Origin: an uncultured Victivallis sp.
GTDB lineage: Bacteria > Verrucomicrobiota > Lentisphaeria > Victivallales > Victivallaceae
Reading direction: 5' to 3'
Assembly: GCA_944389935.1 (NCBI GenBank)
Contig: CALXOE010000009.1
Coordinates: forward strand, 1-64,000
Length of the DNA stretch: 64,000 bases
A program made the position numbers and the translations under genes. This document shows, piece after piece, positions 7,798-17,542 of this stretch; position 1 is the first letter of the stretch; every line of letters begins with the position of its first letter. The notes beneath the pieces are model-generated. The model worked only from the letters and a program-made list of their open reading frames with translations. It was not told where the DNA came from and ran no database searches.

Positions 7798-9254
7798 AAA
7801 ATGACGATGCCGTCTACACCCGGGGTTCCATTCAGGGAACCATGCTCAAAACCGGATTTGCGATGCTGGCCGGAACGCTCGCGATGTCCGGCTACAACAT
7901 CGCCGACACCTACTTCGTCGGACAGCTCGGCAAGTCGCCGCTGGCCGCGATGGGGTTCACGTTTCCGGTCATCATGCTGATCGGGTGCCTCTTCCGCGGG
8001 CTGGCCTCGGGCGTGATGACGACCGCCGCCCAGGCGCTCGGAAGCGGCAGGAAGAATAAAGCGACGCGGCTTGTCACCTCCGGAATCCTGCTGATCTTCC
8101 TTGTCTCGATCGTGCTGGCGCTGCTCGGAATGGCCTCCTCGGAATGGATCTTTGAACAATTCGGGGCGACGGGTGAAACGCTCGAACTGGTCAAGGGGTA
8201 TATGAACATCTGGTATTTCGGCTGCGCGACCGCGTCACTCTCGATGACCGGAAACGACCTGCTGATTGCGGCCGGAGACTCGAAAGTCGCCAGCGGCATG
8301 ATGATCGTCGGTATGTTCATCAACGTGATTTTCGACCCGATCTTCATTTTCGGTTTCGGCCCGGTTCCGGCGATGGGAATCCGCGGTGCGGCACTCGCGA
8401 CCATCGGCTCGCAGCTCGTCGCGACGGTGGTGGTGCTTTATGTTCTCTACAAGCGGCACGGGCTGCTCCGATTCGAGCGGATTCCGTGGCGGCAGCTCAA
8501 AAGCTCCTGGAAACTGGTCATCCGCTTCGCAGTTCCCGCCTCGCTCGGCATGCTTATGATGCCGATCGGGTCGACGATCATCACGCGGATCACGGCGGCG
8601 TTCGGCGACACGGCCGTAGCGGCGACGGCGGCGGCCGGACGGCTCGAAATGGTCGCGTTCATCTTCCCGATGGCGCTCGGCATTCCGCTGCTCTCGATGG
8701 TCGGGCAGAATTACGGCGCGCGACTCTACGACCGGATCCGGGCCTGCCGCAGATTTGCCATGCGGTTTGCATTCCTGTTCCTGCTGGGGATGGCGGTGAT
8801 CTACTTTTTCGCGGCGCCGGTGCTCGTGCGGTTCTTCTCGCCGGATCAGGATGTCCAGCAGATCATGACACTGTGCATGTATATCATTCCGTGGGGGTTC
8901 GGCATGATTGAGATTCACCGTTATTCGGGATTCTTCTTCACCGGCTGCGGCAAACCGGCAGTGGCGGCGTGGCTGAATGCGCTGCGGATCATCGGGCTGA
9001 TGATTCCGCTCTCACTGCTTGCGCTCTATTTGCATTCGCTCGTTGCGCTCTTCGCGGCACGGCTTGCGGCCGACGTGCTTGCCGGCGGCATCGGATATCT
9101 GCTTGCGCGGCACATGGTCAACCACCTGCCGGCAGACGGCGTTGCCCCGCAGCAGAGTGCCGCCCAGATGAAACCGGGACGCCAACTTGTGAACCGACTG
9201 CAGGTGGCCGCCACGGACCAGGCCGAACTCGACAGCGAAAGTGACACGCAATAA
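7791..9254 (+). CDS. MATE-family multidrug efflux transporter
   Basis: Inner-membrane Na+ or H+ antiporter exporting cationic compounds. The protein is 487 aa with about twelve hydrophobic segments. It shows the two-fold MATE pattern: NIADTYFVGQLGKSPLAAMGFTFP in the first half and VAATAAAGRLEMVAFIFPMALG in the second. GIRGAALATI is another family hallmark. The last 35 residues form a hydrophilic tail (AQMKPGRQLVNRLQVAA and beyond), longer than usual. Overlaps marR by 7 bases and precedes the sirtuin by 28 bases. Confidence 0.9.
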   Translation: MLKNDDAVYTRGSIQGTMLKTGFAMLAGTLAMSGYNIADTYFVGQLGKSPLAAMGFTFPVIMLIGCLFRGLASGVMTTAAQALGSGRKNKATRLVTSGILLIFLVSIVLALLGMASSEWIFEQFGATGETLELVKGYMNIWYFGCATASLSMTGNDLLIAAGDSKVASGMMIVGMFINVIFDPIFIFGFGPVPAMGIRGAALATIGSQLVATVVVLYVLYKRHGLLRFERIPWRQLKSSWKLVIRFAVPASLGMLMMPIGSTIITRITAAFGDTAVAATAAAGRLEMVAFIFPMALGIPLLSMVGQNYGARLYDRIRACRRFAMRFAFLFLLGMAVIYFFAAPVLVRFFSPDQDVQQIMTLCMYIIPWGFGMIEIHRYSGFFFTGCGKPAVAAWLNALRIIGLMIPLSLLALYLHSLVALFAARLAADVLAGGIGYLLARHMVNHLPADGVAPQQSAAQMKPGRQLVNRLQVAATDQAELDSESDTQ

Positions 9255-9282
9255 CCAGCTCGCATACAAGGAGTTGTTCATT

Positions 9283-10029
9283 ATGCACGACGAACTCAAA
9301 CGATTTTTACGGGAGTCCCGCCACACCATCGCATTCACGGGAGCGGGAATCTCGACGCTCTCCGGAATCCGTGATTTCCGTGGAAAAAACGGCGTCTATC
9401 TTCAACCGTGGCACGGCCGGCAGGTGGAGGAAATTCTTTCGCTGGAGTGCTTTTATGAAGATCCCTCCCTCTTTTACCAATGGGCAAAGGAGTTCATCTA
9501 CCGGCTCGACGATTTCCATCCCGCGGCCGTCCACCGGGTCCTCGCGAAACTCGAAGCGCGCGGCATGCTTTCGAGCATCTACACGCAGAACATCGACCTG
9601 CTGCACCAGAAAGCGGGCAGCAGAAACGTCTATGAACTGCACGGCAGCCCCGCGCATCACCACTGTCTGCGCTGCCGGAAGGAGTTCTCCTACGAAGAAA
9701 TCGCTCCGAAAGTGCTCGCCGATGAGCTGCCGCGCTGTCCCTGTGGCGGCGTGATCAAGCCGGACATCGTCTTTTACGGCGAAAATCTTAATGAGTTGCT
9801 GCTCAATCAGGCGTTCAAGGAGATGGGCGAGGCGGATCTGCTGCTCGTGCTCGGCAGCAGCCTGACCGTACAGCCCGCCGCCTCGCTGCCGCTGGCGACC
9901 CACTACGGCGGCGGTAAAATCGTGATTGTGAACGCCCAGCCGACGCCGCTCGACCATTACGCCGCCGCACGGTACGACGACCTGCAGGAGGTGTTCGGCG
10001 ACCTCGAAAGCCGGCTCGAAAATCAGTGA
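9283..10029 (+). CDS. Sirtuin, NAD-dependent protein deacylase
   Basis: Cytoplasmic NAD+-dependent lysine deacetylase of the SIR2 family, 248 aa. The NAD-binding signature GAGIS (20-24) with GIRDFR, the TQNID motif (101-105), the catalytic His120 in ELHGS, and four zinc cysteines (128, 131, 152, 154) are all present, followed by KPDIVFYGE and GSSLTVQPA. The ATG at 9283 follows AAGGAG; an in-frame upstream start at 9241 overlaps the MATE gene. Likely the last gene of the marR-MATE operon. Why a deacylase is coupled to an efflux pump is not evident. Converges on the MscS gene 14 bases later. Confidence 0.92.
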   Translation: MHDELKRFLRESRHTIAFTGAGISTLSGIRDFRGKNGVYLQPWHGRQVEEILSLECFYEDPSLFYQWAKEFIYRLDDFHPAAVHRVLAKLEARGMLSSIYTQNIDLLHQKAGSRNVYELHGSPAHHHCLRCRKEFSYEEIAPKVLADELPRCPCGGVIKPDIVFYGENLNELLLNQAFKEMGEADLLLVLGSSLTVQPAASLPLATHYGGGKIVIVNAQPTPLDHYAAARYDDLQEVFGDLESRLENQ

Positions 10030-10043
10030 GCGCCCCCCCCGGA

Positions 10044-11387
10044 TTACGACTGCGGACTCGCAGGAACGGACGGCGGCAAAAGCTGGACCGAGCCGGTGAG
10101 GTTGTTCGTCACAGTATTGAATGCGAACGAGAGTCCCGCCTCGTTGAACCGTTGCAGAATCGTGAGATTCACCTCGGTCCGGAGCTGCTCCTCCCGATCG
10201 AAGCTCGTGGTCTTGAGCCACATGATGACCCGGATGTTCAATGCGGATGCGCCGAACTCCTCGAAGAAGATCCGGGGGAAATACTGCGGCTGATCTTTTC
10301 CCTTGAAGTCGGTCGTAATTTCGCGCAGAATCGTCATCGCCTGCTGGAGCTGTTCGGCGGAGGTTGCGTAATCGAGTCCCAGAACCAGCGCGTAGCGGAT
10401 CACGCCGCGGGTGCTGATGTTTTCGATCGGCTGTTCGGCGATGCGGCTGTTCGGGATGGAAAAAATACTTTCGTTCGCGGTGATCACGCGGGTGCTGCGC
10501 ATGCCGACCGACTGCACGAGGCCGTTCACGTCGCCGATCTGCACGCGGTCGCCGATCCGGAACGGACGGTCGAGAATGATGACGAGCGTACCGAAGAAGT
10601 TCGACAGCGTCTCGCGCGAGGCGAATGCGACGGCCAGCCCGACCACACCGGCGCCGGCCAGCAAAGTCGTGATATTCAGTTGAAAGATGCTCTGCCCGAT
10701 GAAGAGCACGGTCACGACTGCGAGGACGATCTTCAGGAGCTTCCGCGTGATGTCGACCATGAGCGAATCGAGACTGTTGTCGGGGCGCTTCGCGAATGCG
10801 CGCATCTTCACGTCGAGCAGCGTAATGAGCTGGAATCCGGCGCGGGCAGCGAGGAGCGTGATCCACGTGAAGAAGAGCCGTGCGTCGAGCGGATAAAGTT
10901 CCGGCAGCGAATGGAGCACCGGCAGCAGAAAGAGGAAGATGACGCCGGACACCGCCATCAGGATCACCGGTCCGGAAAGTGCCGCGACGAACTGCCAGCG
11001 CATTCTGCGGCATTCGGCGTCGCTGCGCGCGACGAGCCACCGGAGTCCGAATGCGAGCGCGGCACCCGCAAGAATCGCGATGCCGGAAGCGATGAGCAGA
11101 GTGAAAATCGCATCCTTTTCCCGAACAAACCAGTTTTCCGCCTCAGAGAAGCGGCGATCGACTTTTGCGGCGATCCGCTCCTCGTTCAGAACGGGAAGAG
11201 CCTGTTCGCCGGAGAGGATCCGGTCGAGTTCGGTATCCTCCTCCCGTTCTTTTGCCGGAGCGGGATTTTTCTTCTCCGAACTTGTTTCAGCGGCACTTTC
11301 CGGCAGCTCCGGCAGCGACAGCGCCTCCTCGGCCGGTGCAACAACCGCGGCCAGACAGAACATCAGAACCCATATCATACGCCTCAT
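10044..11387 (-). CDS. MscS-family mechanosensitive ion channel
   Basis: Membrane channel that opens on hypo-osmotic stress, 447 aa. It has a signal peptide, then a periplasmic stretch rich in Glu/Ser/Pro, then four to five membrane helices. The MscS pore helix and gate region reads LLAGAGVVGLAVAFASRETLSNFFG, followed by the beta domain (RPFRIGDRVQIGDVNGLVQSVGMRSTRV). These features match the family. Longer than E. coli MscS (286 aa) because of the N-terminal region. The start at 11387 has GGAGGG upstream on the minus strand and opens the signal peptide. Confidence 0.93.
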   Translation of the reverse strand: MRRMIWVLMFCLAAVVAPAEEALSLPELPESAAETSSEKKNPAPAKEREEDTELDRILSGEQALPVLNEERIAAKVDRRFSEAENWFVREKDAIFTLLIASGIAILAGAALAFGLRWLVARSDAECRRMRWQFVAALSGPVILMAVSGVIFLFLLPVLHSLPELYPLDARLFFTWITLLAARAGFQLITLLDVKMRAFAKRPDNSLDSLMVDITRKLLKIVLAVVTVLFIGQSIFQLNITTLLAGAGVVGLAVAFASRETLSNFFGTLVIILDRPFRIGDRVQIGDVNGLVQSVGMRSTRVITANESIFSIPNSRIAEQPIENISTRGVIRYALVLGLDYATSAEQLQQAMTILREITTDFKGKDQPQYFPRIFFEEFGASALNIRVIMWLKTTSFDREEQLRTEVNLTILQRFNEAGLSFAFNTVTNNLTGSVQLLPPSVPASPQS

Positions 11388-11438
11388 GACAAATCCCTCC
11401 AAATCCTTACAGTATCCCCGGAATTGAAGTTTGTCAAG

Positions 11439-11470
11439 AAAAAACGCCGCATCCGGTCGGGGATGCGGCG
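11439..11470 (-). terminator. Rho-independent terminator of the lacI-glycosidase operon
   Basis: Perfect 10-base stem CGCCGCATCC/GGATGCGGCG (11445-11454 with 11461-11470) and a 6-base loop. On the minus strand it is followed by a T run (11439-11444). It lies 19 bases past the stop at 11489. Confidence 0.85.
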
Positions 11471-11488
11471 AAGAGCGGACTTTTCCGG

Positions 11489-14400
11489 TTATTTGAACGG
11501 GTGGCCGCTGATCTCGATCTCGTCGAGCATGCCGCCCCGGTCACTCGGGAATTCCAGCTCGATCCGGACGAACCTCGCCCGGATGTCATCGAGCTTCAGC
11601 ACAAGTTCCCGACGCTCGTTCCACCGGGGATCTGAGACCCGCTCCAGCGTCCGGAACGTCTTCCCGTCGCCGACTGACAGCGCCACCGCCGACGGCAGAG
11701 GCTTTCCGCGATTGACCAGCGTCACAGTCGTAAGTTCGTAATCCCGCTTCAAGTCGAACTCCACGACAGATTTCTTCGTCAGAAATTCGACGCCCCAGTC
11801 CCAGTCGTTTCTCCGGTTCGTCAAACCGTTGCCGCTGCGGCCGGGCTCTTTGCGGTTTCGCGGATCTTTCACCGTGGAATCTCCGTTCAGATAACGGTAT
11901 TCGGCCCCCGTCAGCAGCGTGAATTCCCGGAACGTGTTGTCCGCTCCCTCGTTGTCCGAGAGCAGCAGCTCGTACTTCGTCAGGTCAAGACCGATCGTGA
12001 CGACCATGTTGTTGATCGCAATCCGTTTCCCTCCCCGCTCGTAAACGCTCACGAGCGGATAGGCCCGGTTCGGCTGGTAAAACCCGCTTTTCTCCGGAAT
12101 CGTCACCAGAAATTCATACTCCAGGATCTCACCCGGCGCAATGTTCCCGACTTCGTAAGAAGCCGGTTCCACGTTCCAGTCGCTCAATACATTGAGCTTC
12201 AGCGTCCCGCCGGAAATCTCTTCCGAAGACGGATTCGCGATCTGGCTCTTCACACGGAAAGTGTTCCCCGGGATCAACTCGACGGTGTGGACGTCATGCT
12301 CGGCGTGAGCGGAGACGCCATCGACGTACTGACCCAGCAGAGGAGCATGATCCTCAAAGAGATAAAGCATTCCGGAAGTTGCGATTTCCGGCATCCGGAA
12401 TACCCCGGTGTTACCGCGCATCTCGAATTCCACGGGCTCGAGTTTCGTCGACTCCGCCGGCGCCCAGAACGCCGTCCGGTACTCCCGGCCCGCCGGAAGA
12501 TCGATCGAGAGTTCCCCCGCGGGAACCGGAAGATTCGTCACACCGGCGATCATGATTCCGATGTTCTTTTTTCCGTCGGTCAGCGGATATTCGACCCGCA
12601 GAAGTTCGCTCCGGTCTCCGAACCGGTATCCGGGCAAGACCTTTGCCGACGCCAGCCGATCCGCCAGCCACTCCGCGATGACCTTGTCCGAAACGCTCTC
12701 CGGGCGCAACGCTCCGAGCCGCGTGTTGAACCAGAGCGAAACCCCTTTTCCGAAATTGTTCCGGACGATCCATGCCCCTTTGAAATTCCGGAACACATCC
12801 TGTTCATTCTCAAGTTTTCCCGTCGTAAGATCCGCCACGATCCGGCCATCCCCGCGAATCACGTTTCCGTAGCGCGTGTTGTACCAGAGATCGTCCGGCG
12901 AGACTTCGATGCCGGTGTAGACGCCCAGGAACTTCACCCCGAGCACATCGGCCAGCCCCTCCGTTACCTCGTGGTGCTCATTGTAATGGCCCGACTGCAT
13001 GTCGGCCAGCAGCACGCCGCCCCGCTTCACATAATCCGCGATCTGCCCGCACTCCTCGGCGGATAGATGTTCGGCATCGACCAGCAGCAACGCCTGATAA
13101 CGCTTCATCGATTCCGGATTCAGCTTCCCGTAGGGAATCACGTCAACCCAGTACCCCATATCGCGCAGACGACGGAACACGTTCAACCGGTTATTGTTAG
13201 AATAATCCCACCAGCTCACGCCCGTATCCGCGGCCAGCAGGACTTCGCGTTTCGGCATCAGCATCGCCACGCGCGGCAGCCCCGGAACCGGGCGACTCTG
13301 CGCCATGAACGCTTCGGCCCGGTGCACCATCGACGCGAGACGCGAAAGGTAGAAGAAACGATCCCGCCGCGTCCCGTCCGGGTAGGTCATGCTGAAAGTC
13401 GCGTAATCCCGCGACGCCATGAACGATCCCATCACAAAGAAATCCGCCCCCTTGAACCCGTTCGCCATCAACCGCCAGAACGTCTGCGCGAACTGCCACC
13501 CAGGACCGGCATGATTGTTCGTCTCTGCCGAAAAGAGGCCGTAACGGTATTCGTCATCCTCCGGGTCGTCCGGCAGGATGCAGTTGTACAAGTAGTTCAG
13601 TTCGTAGGCGCTGCGGTCGCCGTGACCATACTGGTCGATGCCGTACCATCCCTGCCCGGAATCGCGGACCAGGTCTGCGAGCACCTCATGATCGAGCGCG
13701 CGGTTGCGAACGCACGCCTGCATCTCGATCGTACACTGCGTCGACTTCGAGATCACGGGCCGTTTTTTCGGGTCGGCATCGCGAATCGCCTTGAAATAAT
13801 CCGCGATGAACTCCGCGTAGGCGCGGTCCTGAAACCGTCTCCAGTCGAGCCACGCGCCGGGACGTTCACGGCATTCCGACACCGCGGGGGGCATCGCCTC
13901 GGCAAAACTCCTGTAACTGCTGCCCCACGCCCGGTTCAGCCGATCGAGATCGCCGTCGTACACCTGTTCCAGATCCTTACGGAACGCGGCGAGCGCCTCA
14001 GGAGAGTAATCCGGCGGCAGTTCATATTCGTTGTCGATTCCCCAGAGCGTGATGTTGTCCGTGTCGCGTTCCAGCACGCTTTTCGCCGAAAACGCCGCCG
14101 CGTCGAGCACATATTTCCGCGTCTGCGGGTCGAAAATGGAGATCGTATGATTTCCATACGCAGTGCCGTCCGATTTCATCGCATTCTTCAGCTTTCCGTA
14201 ATTCGCCGTATCACGCGAACTGTAAAGCGAATGCGCCGCCCAGAGGCAGTAGAAGTAAGTGCCTTTGTCGTCGCGGCTGTTTTTCTTGAGCTGACTCGGC
14301 TTCCCTGCGCGGAAATCGTAGCAGGTATAGATGTTCTCCGTGATATTCAGCCCGAGGAACGGGAGTTGCGAAAACGCCCGATCGCCAAGAATTCCCAGCG

Positions 14401-14536
14401 GAAAGAAGTTCTCCGTCCCGTGCAGTTCCGGCGTCACCTCGATCGAATAGGCGTCAATCTTCTCCATCGGGTCAAGCGCGGCGGCAGTCAGCCCGGCGAC
14501 GAGTCCGGCGGCGGCAAGTAACCATTTTTTCCTCAT
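11489..14536 (-). CDS. Secreted GH42-type beta-galactosidase-like glycoside hydrolase
   Basis: Exported glycosidase of 1015 aa with a signal peptide (about 1-20). The catalytic barrel has the GH42 acid/base motif WGIDNEYE (Glu170), the family signature DLDRLNRAWGSSYRSF near 197-211, and a nucleophile candidate Glu338 in FSAETNN. Next comes a flavodoxin-like domain (about 460-600) as in GH42. A NEW3-type beta domain follows (about 790-870; SSEEISGGTLKLNVLSDWNV). The C-terminus (about 890-1015) resembles an F5/8 type C sugar-binding domain ending DDIRARFVRIELEFP. CAGGAG precedes the ATG. It is the last gene of the operon; the gap to the previous gene is 12 bases. Substrate not determinable. Confidence 0.85.
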   Translation of the reverse strand: MRKKWLLAAAGLVAGLTAAALDPMEKIDAYSIEVTPELHGTENFFPLGILGDRAFSQLPFLGLNITENIYTCYDFRAGKPSQLKKNSRDDKGTYFYCLWAAHSLYSSRDTANYGKLKNAMKSDGTAYGNHTISIFDPQTRKYVLDAAAFSAKSVLERDTDNITLWGIDNEYELPPDYSPEALAAFRKDLEQVYDGDLDRLNRAWGSSYRSFAEAMPPAVSECRERPGAWLDWRRFQDRAYAEFIADYFKAIRDADPKKRPVISKSTQCTIEMQACVRNRALDHEVLADLVRDSGQGWYGIDQYGHGDRSAYELNYLYNCILPDDPEDDEYRYGLFSAETNNHAGPGWQFAQTFWRLMANGFKGADFFVMGSFMASRDYATFSMTYPDGTRRDRFFYLSRLASMVHRAEAFMAQSRPVPGLPRVAMLMPKREVLLAADTGVSWWDYSNNNRLNVFRRLRDMGYWVDVIPYGKLNPESMKRYQALLLVDAEHLSAEECGQIADYVKRGGVLLADMQSGHYNEHHEVTEGLADVLGVKFLGVYTGIEVSPDDLWYNTRYGNVIRGDGRIVADLTTGKLENEQDVFRNFKGAWIVRNNFGKGVSLWFNTRLGALRPESVSDKVIAEWLADRLASAKVLPGYRFGDRSELLRVEYPLTDGKKNIGIMIAGVTNLPVPAGELSIDLPAGREYRTAFWAPAESTKLEPVEFEMRGNTGVFRMPEIATSGMLYLFEDHAPLLGQYVDGVSAHAEHDVHTVELIPGNTFRVKSQIANPSSEEISGGTLKLNVLSDWNVEPASYEVGNIAPGEILEYEFLVTIPEKSGFYQPNRAYPLVSVYERGGKRIAINNMVVTIGLDLTKYELLLSDNEGADNTFREFTLLTGAEYRYLNGDSTVKDPRNRKEPGRSGNGLTNRRNDWDWGVEFLTKKSVVEFDLKRDYELTTVTLVNRGKPLPSAVALSVGDGKTFRTLERVSDPRWNERRELVLKLDDIRARFVRIELEFPSDRGGMLDEIEISGHPFK

Positions 14537-14548
14537 GTATACTCCTGT

Positions 14549-16738
14549 TTATTGGATGTCAAGCCCGAGCACCATCAGCGGCGCACCGTCGAGCGTTAAA
14601 GTGACCTTGCCGTTTTTCGCCGGGATCGTTCTGGCGCGGCCGATCGGATCGATAACCGTGATCGACTCTCCGGAGACCGGAAACTTCACGTCATGTTTCA
14701 CTTTCCAGGAGGAGACCCAGGGTTCGGGATGACCGAAATTCTTACTGTTTTTCGAGAGCGTGTATCCCTCCGTGCGGTCATAGAGAATTGCGAGTTTTCC
14801 GCGCGGCGTATCGAAAATCATGCCGCGAACCTTGCTCTTCTCCGGCTCATAATATTTCACGAACTTCGCCCCGTCGAGCGCCTCCGCGGCGGCGGCATAG
14901 GCCATGGCGGACGGCTTGAGTGAGTTATCCCGCATGAGCAATCCGTAATGATACTCGCCGTCCTTCTCGTTTACGCCGCCGATATCGTGCCAGACCCCGT
15001 CGTGCAGCTGGTAGAAGTGGATCGCCGCAACCCCCTCGGCCATGCCGAGCGCAAAAGTCAGAATCGTGTTCTCCGCCGCCTGGCGATAGGAGTCAAACCA
15101 CCAGTCGTTCGGTTTGGTCTTGGCGTAAGCCTCGGTGATATAGAGCGGCTTCTCGCCGAATTCGCGCAGGAGTCGTTTCGTCTGCCGGAGGGGGCCGAGA
15201 TAGTTCCAGCCGCCGGCGAGGTTGTCGGGCGTCCAGTTGCCACGCCCGAGGTGCAGACCGACGCCGTCGATCAGATCCCAACCGCCGTTCTGCTGCAGAT
15301 ACTTGTGCATCAAGCGGAGAAATGCGACATCATTGTTGACGATTCCCTGGGAGACGATCTTGAAATCAGCCCCTTTCCGGTCGCGGGCGCGCCGCAGATC
15401 GGCGGTCAATTCCGCATAGACGCGGGCACGCCGCTCACGTTCTTCGCCTTTCTGATTCATGTTCCACTCGTTGCCGAATTCAAAAGCGGGATTCCGGTTC
15501 GTCACGAGTTTGTCGATGAACTTGTCGCGCGCTTTCATCCAATCTTCGGTCGAGATGCGGGGACTGACGTTGCCGTGCCCGAACGCGACCATCCCGTACT
15601 GTTCGGCGATGCGGTTGTCTCCCTGGCGCAGATGGTAGACTCCGAGCCGCCGCATGAGTTCAAACACCTGCTTTCGGTCCGGAACATCGAAAAAGGCCGC
15701 GATTCCGAAAATTCCCTCCGCGCGATGCCGGAATTCAAATGGTGGCAACACTGCGACGTTCGTACGGGAGAAAACCTCTTTTCCGCCGGCTCTGGCGGCG
15801 GCTTCGACAAAAAAGAGATTCCGATCCGTCGCAGGAAGTTCAAATGCAAACTCCTGCGTCCGATAAGGTTCCGCCATGATCGGGAGTTTTTCATTGAGCA
15901 GCAGTTTCCCGTCGAAGTCGCGGGCCGTGACAGTGAGCGTTGCGCCAGGCAGCTTCGCCGCGGTCACATTGGTCACCGTCACCGTGAATTTCGCCGGGAC
16001 GTCACCGGTCTCGAACAGATGGAATGGTTTTGCGCTCCCGAATTCGACCGAGACCGGGCGGTCGTGAAAATAAGCCGCAGCCGCCGCACCGGAAAATGTT
16101 TTCGGCGTCAGGAAGAAACAGGGTTCGGCAAACCGCTCCCGGCTTCCCTCTTTCTCCGGCCGGAAACTCAAATGCTGCATATTCGTATCCGACCATCCGT
16201 GGTGACCGGTCACAAGCATCCAGAGCGAAAACTCCCCCTTGCCGGGGAAAGCCCGGAAATAGCCGTCCCGCACTTCATACGGCACCCCGCCATGGGGATG
16301 GCGCGTCCAGAGCCCGGATTTGTACAGCTCGCCTTTTTTCGTGCCCGCCACCGGACGGACAGTCAGCTGTGTTCCGCCGACATCCATCGATTCCGGAGCA
16401 GAGAGCCGATACCGTGCCTTGAGAATCTTCGGGGTCGCCGTGTAAACCGCGGAAAAGTCAACCAGATGTTCCGGATCGTTTTCCGTCTTGTAGGTGACGG
16501 CGATTTGATTCTTTCCGTTTCTCCGGGCGGAAACCCCGTTCCCGGCCTGCGGGTTTCCCCAGGCGATCCGCAGCGTCCCGAGTTCGAGCATGGGGGTTCC
16601 GTCACAATCGGAGATGAGAGCTTTCCCGTCCTCAACCGAAAACCGGTAGGCGGGCTGTCGCACCTCGATCTCCGCAGCCGGGACGGCCACCGCCCCCGTC
16701 ATCGTCAATGCCAGAAATTGAGACAAAAATTTCCACAT
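14549..16738 (-). CDS. Secreted clan GH-A glycoside hydrolase (GH39/GH51-like)
   Basis: Exported protein of 729 aa with a signal peptide (about 1-21). A beta-rich N-terminal half (to about 330) leads into a TIM barrel. FEFGNEWN (Glu424) fits the clan-A acid/base N-E pair, and LYITEAYA (Glu536) fits the nucleophile at the end of a later strand. The final 100 residues look like a beta domain. Three ATGs in a row start the frame (16744, 16741, 16738). The third is chosen because GAGGAAAG lies 7 bases before it. Forms an operon with the pseudopilin upstream (gap about 45 bases) and the GH42-type gene downstream. Confidence 0.75.
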   Translation of the reverse strand: MWKFLSQFLALTMTGAVAVPAAEIEVRQPAYRFSVEDGKALISDCDGTPMLELGTLRIAWGNPQAGNGVSARRNGKNQIAVTYKTENDPEHLVDFSAVYTATPKILKARYRLSAPESMDVGGTQLTVRPVAGTKKGELYKSGLWTRHPHGGVPYEVRDGYFRAFPGKGEFSLWMLVTGHHGWSDTNMQHLSFRPEKEGSRERFAEPCFFLTPKTFSGAAAAAYFHDRPVSVEFGSAKPFHLFETGDVPAKFTVTVTNVTAAKLPGATLTVTARDFDGKLLLNEKLPIMAEPYRTQEFAFELPATDRNLFFVEAAARAGGKEVFSRTNVAVLPPFEFRHRAEGIFGIAAFFDVPDRKQVFELMRRLGVYHLRQGDNRIAEQYGMVAFGHGNVSPRISTEDWMKARDKFIDKLVTNRNPAFEFGNEWNMNQKGEERERRARVYAELTADLRRARDRKGADFKIVSQGIVNNDVAFLRLMHKYLQQNGGWDLIDGVGLHLGRGNWTPDNLAGGWNYLGPLRQTKRLLREFGEKPLYITEAYAKTKPNDWWFDSYRQAAENTILTFALGMAEGVAAIHFYQLHDGVWHDIGGVNEKDGEYHYGLLMRDNSLKPSAMAYAAAAEALDGAKFVKYYEPEKSKVRGMIFDTPRGKLAILYDRTEGYTLSKNSKNFGHPEPWVSSWKVKHDVKFPVSGESITVIDPIGRARTIPAKNGKVTLTLDGAPLMVLGLDIQ

Positions 16739-16783
16739 CATCATTCTTTCCTCAAATGAATTACAGTCAAACCGGCCTGGATG

Positions 16784-17542
16784 CTAATTTGCGGATGGAT
16801 ACCAGAGTTCGCCGAACGTCCAGTTGCCTTTCTCATACCAGGAACGCAATGGATTGCTCCAGATGCCACGGGGATTTACGCCGAACTTGAGCGATTCGAC
16901 ATGCCCGTCCACCATCCCGAAATTGGTTTCCGTATTCTGGTGGTCGCGCAAGTATTTCGGATCTTTCCCGAACCGGCTCTGAGTCCAGTTGAATTTGTTG
17001 AGTCCGTCGACAAAAAACGGCCAGGCATATTCGAGAACGAGCATGGATTTGGTGGGAGAATCACATTTCGTGATCTTCCCCCGGATTCCCTGTTTGCCCC
17101 AAGATGAGACTTTGAGTAGATTAACATTCATAGAGTAATTGGTCGACTGGTCATCCATCTCCTTGTTTCCGAGAATCCAGCCGAGACCGGGCAAAAAGTT
17201 TTCCGCGGAATCATTGTCAGTCCGGCGATGATTGCCGCGACAGAGAAACACCTTGTCCCCCATTCCGTAATTGCTGCGCAAGTGCCACATCCACCAGGTG
17301 GATTGATACTTTTGACTTGAACTGTTTTCCACGGGCAGCGCATTGTGGGTGGGCAGCTGGTCGTTGTTGTCCGACGCATACATGATCAATCCGGAAACCA
17401 GGCTTTTCATATTTCCTTTGCAGGAGGCAACATATCCGCGGGCACGGGCCTTGTTCAACGCGGGGAGCAGCATCGACGCCAGAATCGCAATGATCGCAAT
17501 CACCACGAGAAGCTCGATCAGTGTAAAATGTTGTTTCCTCAT
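16784..17542 (-). CDS. Type II pseudopilin-like protein (prepilin-type N-terminus, DG-motif C-terminus)
   Basis: Predicted inner-membrane/periplasmic pseudopilin of 252 aa. It has a short basic leader and the prepilin peptidase site [20 protein letters not shown], with conserved Glu at +5, and then the hydrophobic helix. The C-terminal part ends with [10 protein letters not shown], the DG motif of the large paralogous family in Planctomycetes and Lentisphaerota. Here the preceding His is 10 rather than 9 residues from DG. It is coupled to lacI through an ATGA overlap and followed by two secreted glycosidases. This suggests a role in exporting or displaying a polysaccharide-degrading apparatus rather than housekeeping secretion. 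Confidence 0.9.
   Translation of the reverse strand: MRKQHFTLIELLVVIAIIAILASMLLPALNKARARGYVASCKGNMKSLVSGLIMYASDNNDQLPTHNALPVENSSSQKYQSTWWMWHLRSNYGMGDKVFLCRGNHRRTDNDSAENFLPGLGWILGNKEMDDQSTNYSMNVNLLKVSSWGKQGIRGKITKCDSPTKSMLVLEYAWPFFVDGLNKFNWTQSRFGKDPKYLRDHQNTETNFGMVDGHVESLKFGVNPRGIWSNPLRSWYEKGNWTFGELWYPSAN

Noticed and set aside
9307..11741. Two long frames, one on the minus strand over the sirtuin and one on the plus strand over the MscS gene
   Set aside because: Both run antisense to genes with complete family signatures and lack ribosome sites and recognisable domains.
13067..16759. Long plus-strand frames opposite the two secreted glycosidases
   Set aside because: Antisense shadows; the minus-strand frames have signal peptides, catalytic motifs and good ribosome sites.
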